Shown: positions 10,444 through 20,302, counted from the first letter of the stretch. The stretch is 29,018 nt of DNA from Tubiluchus corallicola (GCA_030141605.1 JAQGDQ010000813.1:64001-93018), one strand, 5' to 3'. The notes: a model not told the origin generated them from the letters alone. A program made the numbers and translations.

Positions 10444-10518
10444 TATATAACTGTGTGGTGACTAATGCAGTTGTGCTCTTGGCAAAGAGATAACAAAAAT
10501 ATAATCTAAAAACTGATT
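10444..10518 (+). promoter_or_regulatory. Type A promoter of receptor gene 1: TATA box and AAAAACTGATT element
   Basis: TATATAA at 10444-10450 and AAAAACTGATT at 10508-10518, 57 bp apart, with the ATG 47 bp further on. The same two elements at nearly the same spacing precede all eight receptor genes. Type A copies have ATCT before the AAAAACTGATT. Confidence 0.6.
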
Positions 10519-10565
10519 GTAAAATACTGAATTTAGAATACGAGCAACAAAATCCGACTTGGAAA

Positions 10566-11576
10566 ATGTCACCCACTATTTTGCTTATATTCACTATAAA
10601 CTGGATAGCCATACATGGTGGCAGTCAGACAATCATGGAAAACTCAACATACAACAACGCAAATCGATCAGATGGAAATGTATCCACTTGGCAATACCAA
10701 TATTTTTTTGATGTAGTTTACGTTGTGAAACATATTACAGCAGCATTTATTGAACTATCTAATTTGATAGTTATTATAGCTCTTGTGAAGTACAAACACA
10801 TGGAAGAGTATAACAACTGGTACATATGTAATCTGGCAGTGGCAGACTTGCTAACAGGATTGTATCTGCACGTTCTTTCATATAAACTCCACTATCAATA
10901 TAACACGTTGTCAGAAGGTGAATGTTTACTATTGTATCAGATTTCCATGATTTTTAGTTATGTGTCAGTGGCAACATTAATAGCTGTTACAATAGACCGT
11001 TTTATTGTCATAAAATACCCACTAAGGTACAATCAACTGATGAAAAAATGGATAGTTCAGCTTACTATTGTGGTTTTGTGGTTGCACTCACTCGGTCTAA
11101 GTACTGTGATATATCTTCAAGACAGCAGGAAGAATAGCTGCTCGTTTTCAAATTGGAATTTAATTATCCTGAATTTTATATATTGCACAATCATTACAGC
11201 AGTTTTGCTGGTTATAAATGCTAACATTATATATATTGCTCGAAAGCACATGCGCCAGATTGAACCAAATGCAGCAAGATCATACAAGCGTAATATAAAA
11301 TCAATCAAGATTATTGCTTTAGCTGTTGGTACTTTCATTTTGTGCTATTTTCCAACAAATATCATAAATATCAGGAAGATCTCTGTAGCACAAAATGAAG
11401 ATGATATTGTATCAATCCAGGCTGTTAGCATTTGCATTCTGCTGACGTATAGCAATTCATTTATGAACCCAATAATTTATGCATGGAAAAACAAAGAGCT
11501 TCGAAAATCGTTCTATAAAGTGCTTTACTTGGACACCTTGAAAGAATTCTCAACACGAATATCCACAACCAACTAG
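10566..11576 (+). CDS. Receptor gene 1 (type A): intronless class A GPCR, 336 aa
   Basis: A seven-transmembrane receptor of the plasma membrane, predicted to signal through G proteins. The N-terminus has a signal-like hydrophobic stretch (residues 2-17) and N-glycosylation sequons at N26, N33 and N38. TM1 is about 50-73 (N66), TM2 85-106 with LAVADLL (D94), and TM3 117-141 opening at C120 and closing with DRF (144-146). TM4 is 162-184 (W172), TM5 199-224, TM6 247-269 with CYFP (260-263), and TM7 284-306 with NPIIY (301-305), followed by helix 8 (308-320). C192 in extracellular loop 2 can pair with C120. TM5 lacks the usual proline, as recalled for melanocortin, cannabinoid and lysophospholipid receptors; with the ARKHM segment after TM5 this hints at that branch, but the ligand is unknown. 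The family numbering given here is used for the other copies. Confidence 0.93.
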   Translation: MSPTILLIFTINWIAIHGGSQTIMENSTYNNANRSDGNVSTWQYQYFFDVVYVVKHITAAFIELSNLIVIIALVKYKHMEEYNNWYICNLAVADLLTGLYLHVLSYKLHYQYNTLSEGECLLLYQISMIFSYVSVATLIAVTIDRFIVIKYPLRYNQLMKKWIVQLTIVVLWLHSLGLSTVIYLQDSRKNSCSFSNWNLIILNFIYCTIITAVLLVINANIIYIARKHMRQIEPNAARSYKRNIKSIKIIALAVGTFILCYFPTNIINIRKISVAQNEDDIVSIQAVSICILLTYSNSFMNPIIYAWKNKELRKSFYKVLYLDTLKEFSTRISTTN

Positions 11577-12744
11577 TGAGTGATGCCACCACATCTTTCA
11601 ACTTTATCACACATTTTGTTCAAAAATGAATATAACTGACATGGTTTCCATATAATGCATGATCGCTGTAACAATGTGTCTGTTTATAAATATCTGAACT
11701 ATGTGCACAACTCGTAGATGGATCAGAAAAAACGGACTTAACCAACAATCTGAACAACATCAGCAATCTAATCTAATCAAACTTTGCAATTTATACAAAA
11801 TTTAACTTCAAATTGAAAGCCACTTCCATTAACAGATTAAACAAAATGAGATCAAGTTTATTTGCAGTCTGCACAAAACATCCAAAGCAAGGGTTCATTT
11901 ATTATGTTCATGATTGGGACAGGAAGTTGGCTCATCATTAACGATACTCATCTGCATGAGATAGTGAACTGACAAAAGTGTCTTAGCCAAGCTGAGATAT
12001 CCGGATCAAATACCTCGACAAGATAAAGACTAATAGTCTTCACATTAACACTACTCATTAGTGATAACTTCATAAAACAAGATCGAGTATTAATATAAAC
12101 TATGTATGTTGGCATCAAAAATAACAAGTATTGATTGTCTGTCACTAGATCTAACATCCATTCACAATGGATCTCGCACACAAGTAATATTGATCCAAAG
12201 GAATTCTATCAGTTTTCTGTTTGAAACACAATTTTTACTGGTGCATCTACAAAAATATTTTTTCCTTACAAATAAAAGCCGCTGTTTCAATTCCCAGTAC
12301 CTTTTCAAACAGCTTCGAGTAAATTGGCCATGAAACACATACGAGTTCATGTTGAATCATGTTTAGTCAAGCAAAAACATGACAATATCTCAACCAGTGT
12401 TTCTGATTGTTATAGCACACAAAGTGCTGGATATAGTTTATAAAACTGATCAGGAAAGTGAGCTGATCAAGCATCAAGTAAATGTATGAAAACAAAACAA
12501 GTAAAGCTACATGGGTCCTTTTCACAAGGCACCTCTAAAAGTCAATATTTACCACACACACACACACACGTATGCGCATGTATAAATCCTATTTCCTATT
12601 ACATGTCACAACCTAGTTAAACTGTTTGCTAACAAGTTTCTTTTTTAATGGCCCAGCAATTACACACATTGTGGCAGGTTCGATTACATAAACATCACCA
12701 ACTTTCAGCCACTTGCACTGTTAATAACGAAACAATACTACATT
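11577..12744. repeat. Intergenic spacer between genes 1 and 2 (3' flank type x plus type B upstream region)
   Basis: No supported gene. Nearly identical spacers follow genes 2, 4 and 5, and part of one follows gene 3. The 3' flank starts GTGAGTGATGCCACCACATC. The spacer contains a short (CA)n at about 12553-12569 and ends in the type B upstream region. It also carries overlapping open frames of about 75 codons on both strands that recur in the other spacers but change amino acids freely, so I treat them as non-coding. Confidence 0.8.
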
Positions 12745-12816
12745 TATATAACCGTGTTGTGATTAATGTATTGCACGCCACTTCATATCAATGAAGATAC
12801 AGTTTAAAAACTGATT
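12745..12816 (+). promoter_or_regulatory. Type B promoter of receptor gene 2
   Basis: TATATAA at 12745-12751, AAAAACTGATT at 12806-12816 (54 bp gap), then the ATG 40 bp further on. The element is the right half of a palindrome, CAGTTTAAAAACTG, at 12800-12813. A splice-acceptor-like GTGTGTACAG ends at 12844, 12 bp before the ATG. Confidence 0.6.
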
Positions 12817-12856
12817 ACAAAATACTGTATTGTTGTGTGTACAGGAAACTTGTAAG

Positions 12857-13867
12857 ATGTCAAATATTATTTTGTTTATATTCATTATGAATTGGATAGT
12901 TCTGTATTGTGACAGTCAGACAATCATGAAAAACTCAACAGACAACAACAAGAATCGATCAGATGCAAATGTATTCACTTGGCAATACCAATATTTTTTT
13001 GATGTAGTTTATGTTGTGAAACATATTATAGCAGCATTTATTGAACTATCTAATCTGATAGTTATTATAGCTCTTGTGAAGTATAAACACATGGAAGACT
13101 ATAACAACTGGTACATATGTAATCTCGCAGTGGCAGACTTGCTAACAGGATTGTATCTGCACATTCTTTCATATAAACTCCACTATCAATATAACACGTT
13201 GTCAGAAGGTGAATGTTTACTATTGTATCAGATTTCCATGATTTTTAGTCATGTGTCAGTGGCAACATTAATAGCTGTTACAATAGACCGTTTTATTGTC
13301 ATAAAATACCCACTAAGGTACAATCAACTGATGAAAAAATGGATAGTTCAGCTTACTATTGTGGTTTTGTGGTTGCACTCACTCGGTCTAAGTACTGTGA
13401 TATATCTTCAAGACAGCTGGAAGGATAGCTGCTCGTTTTCAAACTGGAATTTAATTATCCTGAATTTTATATATTGCACAATCATTACAGCAATTTTGCT
13501 GGTTATAAATGCCAACATTATATATATTGCTCGAAAGCACATGCGCCAGATTGAACCAAATGCAGCAAGATCATACAAGCGTAATATAAAATCAATCAAG
13601 ATTATTGCTTTAGCTGTTGGTACTTTCATTTTGTGCTATTTTCCAACAACTATCATAAATATCAGGAAGATCTCTGTAGCACAAAATGAAGATGACATTG
13701 TATCAATCCAGGCTGTTAGCATTTGCGTTCTGCTGACGTATAGCAATTCATTTATGAACCCGATAATTTATGCATGGAAAAACAAAGAGCTTCGAAAATC
13801 GTTCTATAAAGTGCTTTACTTGGACACCTTGAAAGAATTCTCAACACGAATATCCACAACCATGTAG
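12857..13867 (+). CDS. Receptor gene 2 (type B): intronless class A GPCR, 336 aa
   Basis: Same domain plan and length as gene 1. I start at the ATG at 12857 because it aligns with the other type B genes; the open frame extends upstream only from a TTG codon and crosses an acceptor-like sequence. The signal segment is the type B form (MSNIILFIFIMNWIVLYC). Sequons are at N26 and N33, but not N38. Residue 25 is Lys where most copies have Glu. From TM1 to the C-terminus the protein is almost identical to gene 1 (differences include R188W, N190D and N265T), although promoter and signal peptide belong to the other class. The C-terminal residue after helix 8 is Tyr321, as in gene 1. Confidence 0.93.
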   Translation: MSNIILFIFIMNWIVLYCDSQTIMKNSTDNNKNRSDANVFTWQYQYFFDVVYVVKHIIAAFIELSNLIVIIALVKYKHMEDYNNWYICNLAVADLLTGLYLHILSYKLHYQYNTLSEGECLLLYQISMIFSHVSVATLIAVTIDRFIVIKYPLRYNQLMKKWIVQLTIVVLWLHSLGLSTVIYLQDSWKDSCSFSNWNLIILNFIYCTIITAILLVINANIIYIARKHMRQIEPNAARSYKRNIKSIKIIALAVGTFILCYFPTTIINIRKISVAQNEDDIVSIQAVSICVLLTYSNSFMNPIIYAWKNKELRKSFYKVLYLDTLKEFSTRISTTM

Positions 13868-15034
13868 TGAGTGATGCCACCACATCTTTCAACTTTATCA
13901 CACATTTTGTTCAAAAATGAATATAACTGACATGGTTTCCATACAATGCAAGATCGCTGCAACAATGTGTCTGTTTATAAATATCTGCACTATGTGCACA
14001 ACTCGTAGATGAATCAGAAAAAACGGACTTAACCAACAATCTGAACAACATCAGCAATCTAATCTAATCAAACTTTGCAATTTATACAAAATTTAACTTC
14101 AAATTGAAAGCCACTTCTACTAACAGATTAAACAAAATGGGAGATCAAGTTTATTTGCAGTCTGCGCAAAACATCCAAGGCAAGGGTTAATTTATTATGT
14201 TCATGGTTGGGACAGGAAGTTGGGTCATTATTAATGATACTCATCTGCATGAGATAGTGAACTGACAAAATGGTCCTAGCCAAGCTGAGATATCTGGATC
14301 AAGTACCTCGACAAGATAAAGACTAATAGCCTTCTCATTAACACTACTCATTAGAGATAACTTCATAAAACAATATCGAGTATTAATATAAACTATGTAT
14401 GTTCGCATCAACAATAACAAGTATTGATTGTCTGCCACTAGATCTAACACCCATTCACAATGGATCTCGCACAAAAGTAATATTGATCCAAAGGAATTCT
14501 ATCAGTTTTCTGTTTGAAATGCAATTTTTACTGGTGCATATACAAAAACATTTTTTCGTTACAAATGAAAGCCACTGTTTCAATTCTCAGTACCTTTTCA
14601 AACAGCTTCGAGTAAATTGGCCATAAAACACATACGAGTTCAAGTTGAATCACGTTTAGTCAGGCAAAAACATGACAATATCTCAGCCAGTGTTTCTGAT
14701 TGTTATAGCGTACAAAGTGCTGGATATAGTTTATAAAATTGATCAGGAAAGTGAGCTGAACAAGCATCAAGTAAATGTACGAAAACAAAACAAGTAAAGA
14801 TACATGTGTCCTTTTCACAAGACACCTCTAAAAGTCAATATTTACCACACACACACACATATGCGCATGTATAAATATCCTATTTCCTATTACATGTCAC
14901 AACCTAGTTAAACTGTTTGCTAACACGTTTCTTTTATAATGGCCCAGCAATTCACACATTGTGGCGGGTTCGATTACATAAGCATCACCAACTTTCAGCC
15001 ACTTGCACTGTTAATAACGAAAAAATACTACATA
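13868..15034. repeat. Intergenic spacer between genes 2 and 3
   Basis: A copy of the 11577-12744 spacer, with (CA)n at about 14846-14859. Its distal part (for example GAGCTGAACAAGCATCAAG near 14752) matches the spacer before gene 6 better than that before gene 2. Near 14950 it switches to a form shared with the region before gene 5. No gene. Confidence 0.8.
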
Positions 15035-15113
15035 TATATAACCGTGTTGTGATTAATGTATTTCATGCCACTTCACATAAAGGGTAAACGAACACACAGT
15101 TTAAAAACTGATT
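15035..15113 (+). promoter_or_regulatory. Type B promoter of receptor gene 3
   Basis: TATATAA at 15035-15041, AAAAACTGATT at 15103-15113 (61 bp gap) inside the palindrome 15097-15110, ATG 40 bp further on. The acceptor-like site here is GTGGGTGCACAG. Confidence 0.6.
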
Positions 15114-15153
15114 ACTAAATACTGGAATGGTGGGTGCACAGGAAACTTGTAAG

Positions 15154-16164
15154 ATGTCAAATATTATTTTGTTTATATTCATTATGAATTGTAAAGTCCT
15201 ACATTGTGACAGTCAGAGAATCATGGAAAACTCAACAGACAACAACGCGAATCGATCAGATGGAAATGTATTTACCCGGCAATACCAATATTTTTTTGAT
15301 GTGGTTTACGTTGCGAGACACATTATAGCAGCATTTATTGAACTATCTAATTTGATAGTTATTATAGCTCTTGTGAAGTATAAACACACGGAAGAGTATA
15401 ACAACTGGTACATATGTAATCTCGCAGTGGCAGATTTGCTAACAGGATTGTATGTGCACGTTATTTCATATAAACTCCACTATCAATATAACACGTTGTC
15501 AGACGGTGAATGCTTATTATTGTATCAGATTTCCATGGTTTTTAGTTATGTGTCAGTGGCAACATTAATAGCTGTTACAATAGACCGTTTTATTGTCATA
15601 AAATACCCACTAAGGTATAATCAACTGATGAAAAAATGGATAGTTCAGCTTACTATTGTGGTTTTGTGGTTGCACTCATTCGGTCTAAGTACTGTGATAT
15701 ATCTTCAAGACAGCTGGAAGGATAGCTGCTCGTTTTCAAACTGGAATTTAATTATCCTGAATTTTATATATTGCACAATCATTACAGCAATTTTGCTGGT
15801 TATAAATGCCAACATTATATATATTGCTCGAAAGCACATGCGCCAGATTGAACCAAATGCAGCAAGATCATACAAGCGTAATATAAAATCAATCAAGATT
15901 ATTGCTTTAGCTGTTGGTACTTTCATTTTGTGCTATTTTCCAACAACTATCATAAATATCAGGAAGATCTCTGTAGCACAAAATGAAGATGACATTGTAT
16001 CAATCCAGGCTGTTAACATTTGCGTTCTGCTGACATATAGCAATTCATTTATGAACCCGATAATTTATGCATGGAAAAACAAAGAGCTTCGAAAATCGTT
16101 CTATAAAGTGCTTTGCTTGGACATCTTGAAAGAATTCTCGACACGAGTATCCACAACCACCTAG
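15154..16164 (+). CDS. Receptor gene 3 (type B): intronless class A GPCR, 336 aa
   Basis: Full-length copy with all motifs listed for gene 1. Two in-frame ATGs exist, at 15127 and 15154. I choose 15154 because it is the one conserved in every type B copy, and the upstream one arose by a base change in sequence that is untranslated elsewhere. If the upstream ATG were used, nine residues would precede the signal segment. The signal segment is weaker than in gene 2 (Cys13, Lys14). Other changes are M79T, L101V, L104I, E117D and L176F. TM3-TM6 match gene 2, but the last part, with Cys321 and tail ending RVSTTT, and the 3' flank match gene 4 almost exactly, so the gene is a mosaic. Confidence 0.92.
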   Translation: MSNIILFIFIMNCKVLHCDSQRIMENSTDNNANRSDGNVFTRQYQYFFDVVYVARHIIAAFIELSNLIVIIALVKYKHTEEYNNWYICNLAVADLLTGLYVHVISYKLHYQYNTLSDGECLLLYQISMVFSYVSVATLIAVTIDRFIVIKYPLRYNQLMKKWIVQLTIVVLWLHSFGLSTVIYLQDSWKDSCSFSNWNLIILNFIYCTIITAILLVINANIIYIARKHMRQIEPNAARSYKRNIKSIKIIALAVGTFILCYFPTTIINIRKISVAQNEDDIVSIQAVNICVLLTYSNSFMNPIIYAWKNKELRKSFYKVLCLDILKEFSTRVSTTT

Positions 16165-17040
16165 TGAGTGATGCCACCACATCTTTGAACTTTACCACAC
16201 ACTTTGTTCAAAAATGAATATAACTGACATGGTTTCCATACAATGCATGATTGCTGTAACAATGTGTCTGTTTATAAATATCTGCACTATGTGCATAACT
16301 CGTAGATGAATCAGAAAAAACAGACTTAACAAACAATCTGAACAACATCAGCAATCTAATCTAACCAAACTTTGCAATTTAATCAAAATTTAACTTCAAA
16401 TTGAAAGCCACTTCTATTAACAGATTAAACAAAATGGGAGATCAAGTTTATTTGCAGTCTGCGCAAAACAACCAAGGCAAGGGTTCATTTAGTATGTTCA
16501 TGGTTGGGACAGGAAGTTGGCTCATTATTAACGATACTCATCTGCATGAGATAGTGAACTGACAAAAGTGTCTTAGCCAAGCTGAGATATCTGGATCAAA
16601 TACCTCGATAAGATAAAAACTAAGAGTCTTCTCATTAACACTACTCATTAGTGATAACTTCATAAAACAACATCGAGTATTAATATAAACTATGTATGTT
16701 GGCATCAACAATAACAAGTATTGATTGTCCGCCACTGGATCTAACACCCATTCACAATGGATCTCGCACACAAGTAATATTGATCCAAAGGAATTCTATC
16801 GGTTTTCTGTTTGAAACACAATTTTTACTGGTGCATCTACAAAAATATTTTATCCTTACAAATGAAAGCCACTGTTTCAATTCTCAGTACCTTTTCAAAC
16901 AGCTTCGAAACACGTACGAGTTCATGTTGAATCATGTTTAGTCAGGCAAAAATATGATAATATCTCAGCCAGTGTTTCTGATTGTTATAGCGTACAAAGT
17001 GAGGGATATAGTTTATAAAATTGATCAGGAAAGTGAGCTG
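16165..17040. repeat. Partial type x spacer after gene 3
   Basis: Follows the other spacers up to GGAAAGTGAGCTGAT near 17040, then leaves the shared sequence abruptly. A stretch present in the other copies around 16905 (AGTAAATTGGCCATG) is missing. The break at 17040 is a recombination junction with a fossil receptor fragment. No gene. Confidence 0.75.
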
Positions 17041-17045
17041 ATTTC

Positions 17046-17095
17046 TATTACAAGCATAACTTGAAATCAGTCAAGATTAAGGCTGTAATTGTCAG
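17046..17095 (+). pseudogene. Short fossil of a receptor gene (intracellular loop 3 to start of TM6)
   Basis: TACAAGCATAACTTGAAATC followed by AGTCAAGATT aligns with the loop 3/TM6 start of the intact genes (compare about 26500-26545 and 21023-21060), then decays. Only about 50 bp are recognisable. The AATTGT following it is shared with the longer fossil at 24079, so both may come from one older gene copy that lay between the last type B gene and the next type A gene. Confidence 0.55.
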
Positions 17096-17899
17096 CAATT
17101 CGTAGATGTTAACTTCGTAGAAGTAGTTTTGTTCCTTAAAAAGTAAAAACAAGTTGTGTAACATAAGTTTAATGGATGCAGTTTTTGTTTCTCTGTTTCA
17201 GTGACGTAATTTAGTGTAAATTTACTAAATGTGATTTCCATTTTCTTACATTCAATTTACATTCTTACCTGCCATGCTGCATAATTGCCTGATACATACA
17301 GTAATGCAACTAACTTTTATTTTGTTCATTTTTTTAACTTTAACATGTCTGGCAAGTACTGGCTGTTCCAACCACTACTTACTTTTTATTGTTTGTTTGT
17401 GAATTGTTATTTCGTTAAAAATAGCAATAAAATTTCAATTAAATCGAATTAAATTAAAATGTGGATTGGCTTTATGATGAGAAAAGCTATAGTAAATAAT
17501 TAATGAAAGAATATATCAGCTCATTTACTGGAAATTTAACCAAAGTTATATTACTTTCAATTTTGTTTTATTTATACTGATGTTACTTTCTAATAATCTA
17601 CAAACACATTGTTGCACGCAGATGTCAGTCACTTTAGAGTATTATAGACATTATGTAAACAAGTCAACAAATTCTACACAAGCGCCCTTTTCAATACACG
17701 AGATTACTAAAAGCTGATATGTACGCATGTGTATTTATTTGTCACTAAAAGGCATTTGCAGAAACTAGACCTAGTTAGAAGCCATTTACTGATATAATGC
17801 ACATCATTAATGTTATGGTAAACTTAGCTATATAAACCAAGAATCGCCAATAATTATTTTCAGTTACTTTCAAAGTGAGAAATGCAGTAATGCTACGTT
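17096..17899 (+). repeat. Type A upstream region, copy 2
   Basis: Matches 24855-25660 over most of its length, including TTCCTTAAAAAGTAAAAACA, TTGCCTGATACATACAGTAA and AATAGCAATAAAATTTCAAT. The last motif (about 17420-17445) with an AATTAAAT-type tail resembles a non-LTR element 3' end, so an old insertion may have been carried along in the duplication. No gene. Confidence 0.7.
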
Positions 17900-17974
17900 T
17901 ATATAACTGTGTGGCAATTATTACAGTTGTGCTCTTGGCAAAGTGATAACAAAAATACAATCTAAAAACTGATT
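17900..17974 (+). promoter_or_regulatory. Type A promoter of receptor gene 4
   Basis: TATATAA at 17900-17906, AAAAACTGATT at 17964-17974 (57 bp gap), ATG 47 bp further on: exactly the gene 1 geometry. Confidence 0.6.
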
Positions 17975-18021
17975 GGGAAATACTGAATTTAGAATACGAG
18001 CAACAAAATCCGACTTGGAAA

Positions 18022-19032
18022 ATGTCACTCGCTATTTTGCTTATATTCACTATAAACTGGATAGCCATACATGGTGGCAGTCAGACAATCATGGAAAACT
18101 CAACATACAACAACAAGAATCGATCAGATGGAAATGTATTCACTTGGCAATACCAACATTTTTTTGATGTACTTTACGTTGCGAAACACATTATAGCAAC
18201 ATTTATTGAACTATCTAATTTGATAGTTATTATAGCTCTTGTGAAGTATAAACACATGGAAGAGTATAACAACTGGTACATATGTAATCTCGCAGTGGCA
18301 GACTTGCTAACAGGATTGTATCTGCACGTTCTTTCATATAAACTCCACTATCAATATAACACGTTGTCAGACGGTGAATGTTTACTATTGTATCAGATTT
18401 CTACGATTTTTATTTATGTGTCAATGGCAACATTATTGGCTGTTACAATAGACCGTTTTATTGTCATAAAATACCCACTAAGGTACAATCAATTGATGAA
18501 AAAATGGATAGTTCAGCTTACTATTGTGGTTTTGTGGTTGCACTCACTCAGTCTAAGTACTGTGATATATCTTCAAGACAGTTGGAAGGATAGTTGCTCG
18601 TTTTCGAATTGGAATTTCAATATCCTGAATTTTATATATTGCATAGCCATTACAACAGTTTTGCTGGTTATAAATGTCAACATTATAGGTATTGCTCGAA
18701 AGCACATGCGCCAGATTGAACCAAATGCAGCAAGACCATACAAGCGTAATATAAAATCAGTCAAGATTATTGCTTTAGTTGTTGGTACTTTCATTTTGTG
18801 CAATTTTCCAGCAACTATCATAAATATCAGGAAGATGTTTGTTGCACAAAATGAAGATGACATTGTAGCAATCCAGGCTATTAGCATCTGTGCTCTGCTG
18901 ATGTATAGCAATTCATTTATGAACCCGATAATTTATGCATGGAAAAACAAAGAGCTTCGAAAATCGTTCTATAAAGTGCTTTGCTTGGACATCTTGAAAG
19001 AATTCTCGACACGAGTATCCACAACCACCTAG
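18022..19032 (+). CDS. Receptor gene 4 (type A): intronless class A GPCR, 336 aa
   Basis: Full-length with the type A signal segment (MSLAILLIFTINWIAIHGGS) and sequons at N26 and N33. It differs from genes 1-3 across TM3 (TIFIYVSMATLL), TM5 and TM6-TM7 (IRKMFVAQ, ISICALLMYSNS), and in these regions it agrees with genes 5 and 6. Two unusual changes near the cytosolic side are Y223G at the end of TM5 and CNFP instead of CYFP in TM6 (residue 261). Both lie in segments that move during receptor activation in this class, so basal activity or coupling could differ; that is inference. Cys321 after helix 8 is a candidate palmitoylation site. Confidence 0.93.
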   Translation: MSLAILLIFTINWIAIHGGSQTIMENSTYNNKNRSDGNVFTWQYQHFFDVLYVAKHIIATFIELSNLIVIIALVKYKHMEEYNNWYICNLAVADLLTGLYLHVLSYKLHYQYNTLSDGECLLLYQISTIFIYVSMATLLAVTIDRFIVIKYPLRYNQLMKKWIVQLTIVVLWLHSLSLSTVIYLQDSWKDSCSFSNWNFNILNFIYCIAITTVLLVINVNIIGIARKHMRQIEPNAARPYKRNIKSVKIIALVVGTFILCNFPATIINIRKMFVAQNEDDIVAIQAISICALLMYSNSFMNPIIYAWKNKELRKSFYKVLCLDILKEFSTRVSTTT

Positions 19033-19948
19033 TGAGTGATGCCACCACATCTTTGAACTTTACCACACACTTTGTTCAAAAATGAATATAACTGACATGG
19101 TTTCCATACAATGCATGATTGCTGTAACAATGTGTCTGTTTATAAATATCTGCACTATGTGCATAACTCGTAGATGAATCAGAAAAAACAGACTTAACCA
19201 ACAATCTGAACAACATCAGCAATCTAATCTAATCAAACTTTGCAATTTATACAAAATTTAACTTCAAATTGAAAGCCAATTCTATTAACAGATTAAACAA
19301 AATGGGAGATCAAGTTTATTTGCAGCCTGTGCAAAACATCCAAAGCAAGGGTTCATTTATTATGTTCATAGTTGGGACAGGAAGTTGGCTCATTATTAAT
19401 GATACTCATCTGCATGAGATAGTGAACTGACAACAGTGTCTTAGCCAAGCTGAGATATCTGCATCATATGCCTCAACAAGATAAAGACTAAGAGTCTTCT
19501 CATTAACACTACTCATTAGTGACAACTTCATAAAACAACATTGAGTATTAATATAACCTACGTATGTTGGCATCAAAAATAACAAGTATTGATTGTCTGC
19601 CACTAGATCTAACACCCATTCACAATGGATCTCGCACACAAGTAATATTGATCCAAAGGAATTCTATCAGTTTTCTGTTTGAAACGCAATTTTTACTGGT
19701 GCATCTACAAAAATAATTTTTCCTTACAAATGAAAGCCACTGTTTCAATTCTCAGTACCTTTTCAAACAGCTTCGAGTAAATTGGCCATGAAACACATAC
19801 GAGTTCATGTTGAATCATGTTTAGTCAAGCAAAAACATGACAATATCTCAGCCAGTGTTTCTGATTGTTATAGTGCACAAAGTGCTGGATATAGTTTATA
19901 AAATTGATCCTTTTCACAAGGCACCTCTAAAAGTCAATATTTACCACA

Positions 19949-20011
<63 letters not shown>

Positions 20012-20183
20012 ATGCACATGTATAAATCCTATTTCCTATTACATGTCACAACCTAGTTAAACTGTTTGCTAACACGTTTCTTTTATAATGGCCCAGCAAT
20101 TCACACATTGTGGCAGGTTCGATTACATAAACATCACCAACTTTCAGCCACTTGCACTGTTAATAACGAAAAAATACTACATA
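19033..20183. repeat. Intergenic spacer between genes 4 and 5
   Basis: Type x 3' flank and type B upstream region. It lacks about 80 bp present in the other spacers, between AAAATTGATC and CTTTTCACAAGG near 19910, consistent with a deletion. It holds the largest (CA)/(CGCA) tract of the array. No gene. Confidence 0.8.
19945..20010. repeat. Expanded (CGCA)n(CA)n microsatellite
   Basis: About 32 bp of CGCA units followed by about 30 bp of CA. The equivalent sites in the other spacers (about 12553, 14846, 22292) have only 13-17 bp. Confidence 0.97.
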
Positions 20184-20262
20184 TATATAACCGTGTTGTG
20201 ATTAATGTATTTCATGCTACTTCACATAAAGGGTAAACGAACATGCAGTTTAAAAACTGATT
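20184..20262 (+). promoter_or_regulatory. Type B promoter of receptor gene 5
   Basis: TATATAA at 20184-20190, AAAAACTGATT at 20252-20262 (61 bp gap) inside the palindrome 20246-20259, ATG 40 bp further on, acceptor-like TTTGTGTACAG just upstream of the ATG. Confidence 0.6.
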
Positions 20263-20302
20263 ACTACATACTGCATTGTTTTGTGTACAGGAAACTTGTG
20301 AG

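Noticed and set aside
11117-11338. Antisense ORFs of 60-110 codons inside each receptor gene (also near 13408, 15705, 18573, 20854 and 26272)
   Set aside because: They are shadows of the conserved TM5-TM6 coding sequence on the other strand.
11948-12333. Recurrent overlapping ORFs of about 75-77 codons in each spacer (also near 14241, 16538, 19406 and 21687), which look like a conserved small protein
   Set aside because: They recur only because the spacers are recent duplicates. The copies differ freely at the amino acid level, both strands are open, there is no domain, and the frame is broken in the more diverged spacer before gene 8.
12650-12690. Pol III A-box-like TGGCCCAGCAA and B-box-like GGTTCGATTAC upstream of type B genes, suggesting a tRNA-derived SINE
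   Set aside because: The spacing of about 28 bp is too short for a normal tRNA promoter, there is no tRNA fold, and the motifs decay in the diverged copy before gene 8.
12830-12856. N-terminal extensions of the type B receptors (and of gene 7) starting before the conserved ATG
   Set aside because: In genes 2, 5, 6 and 7 they begin at TTG, not ATG, and in the type B genes cross an acceptor-like sequence. Only gene 3 has a real upstream ATG, which is not conserved.
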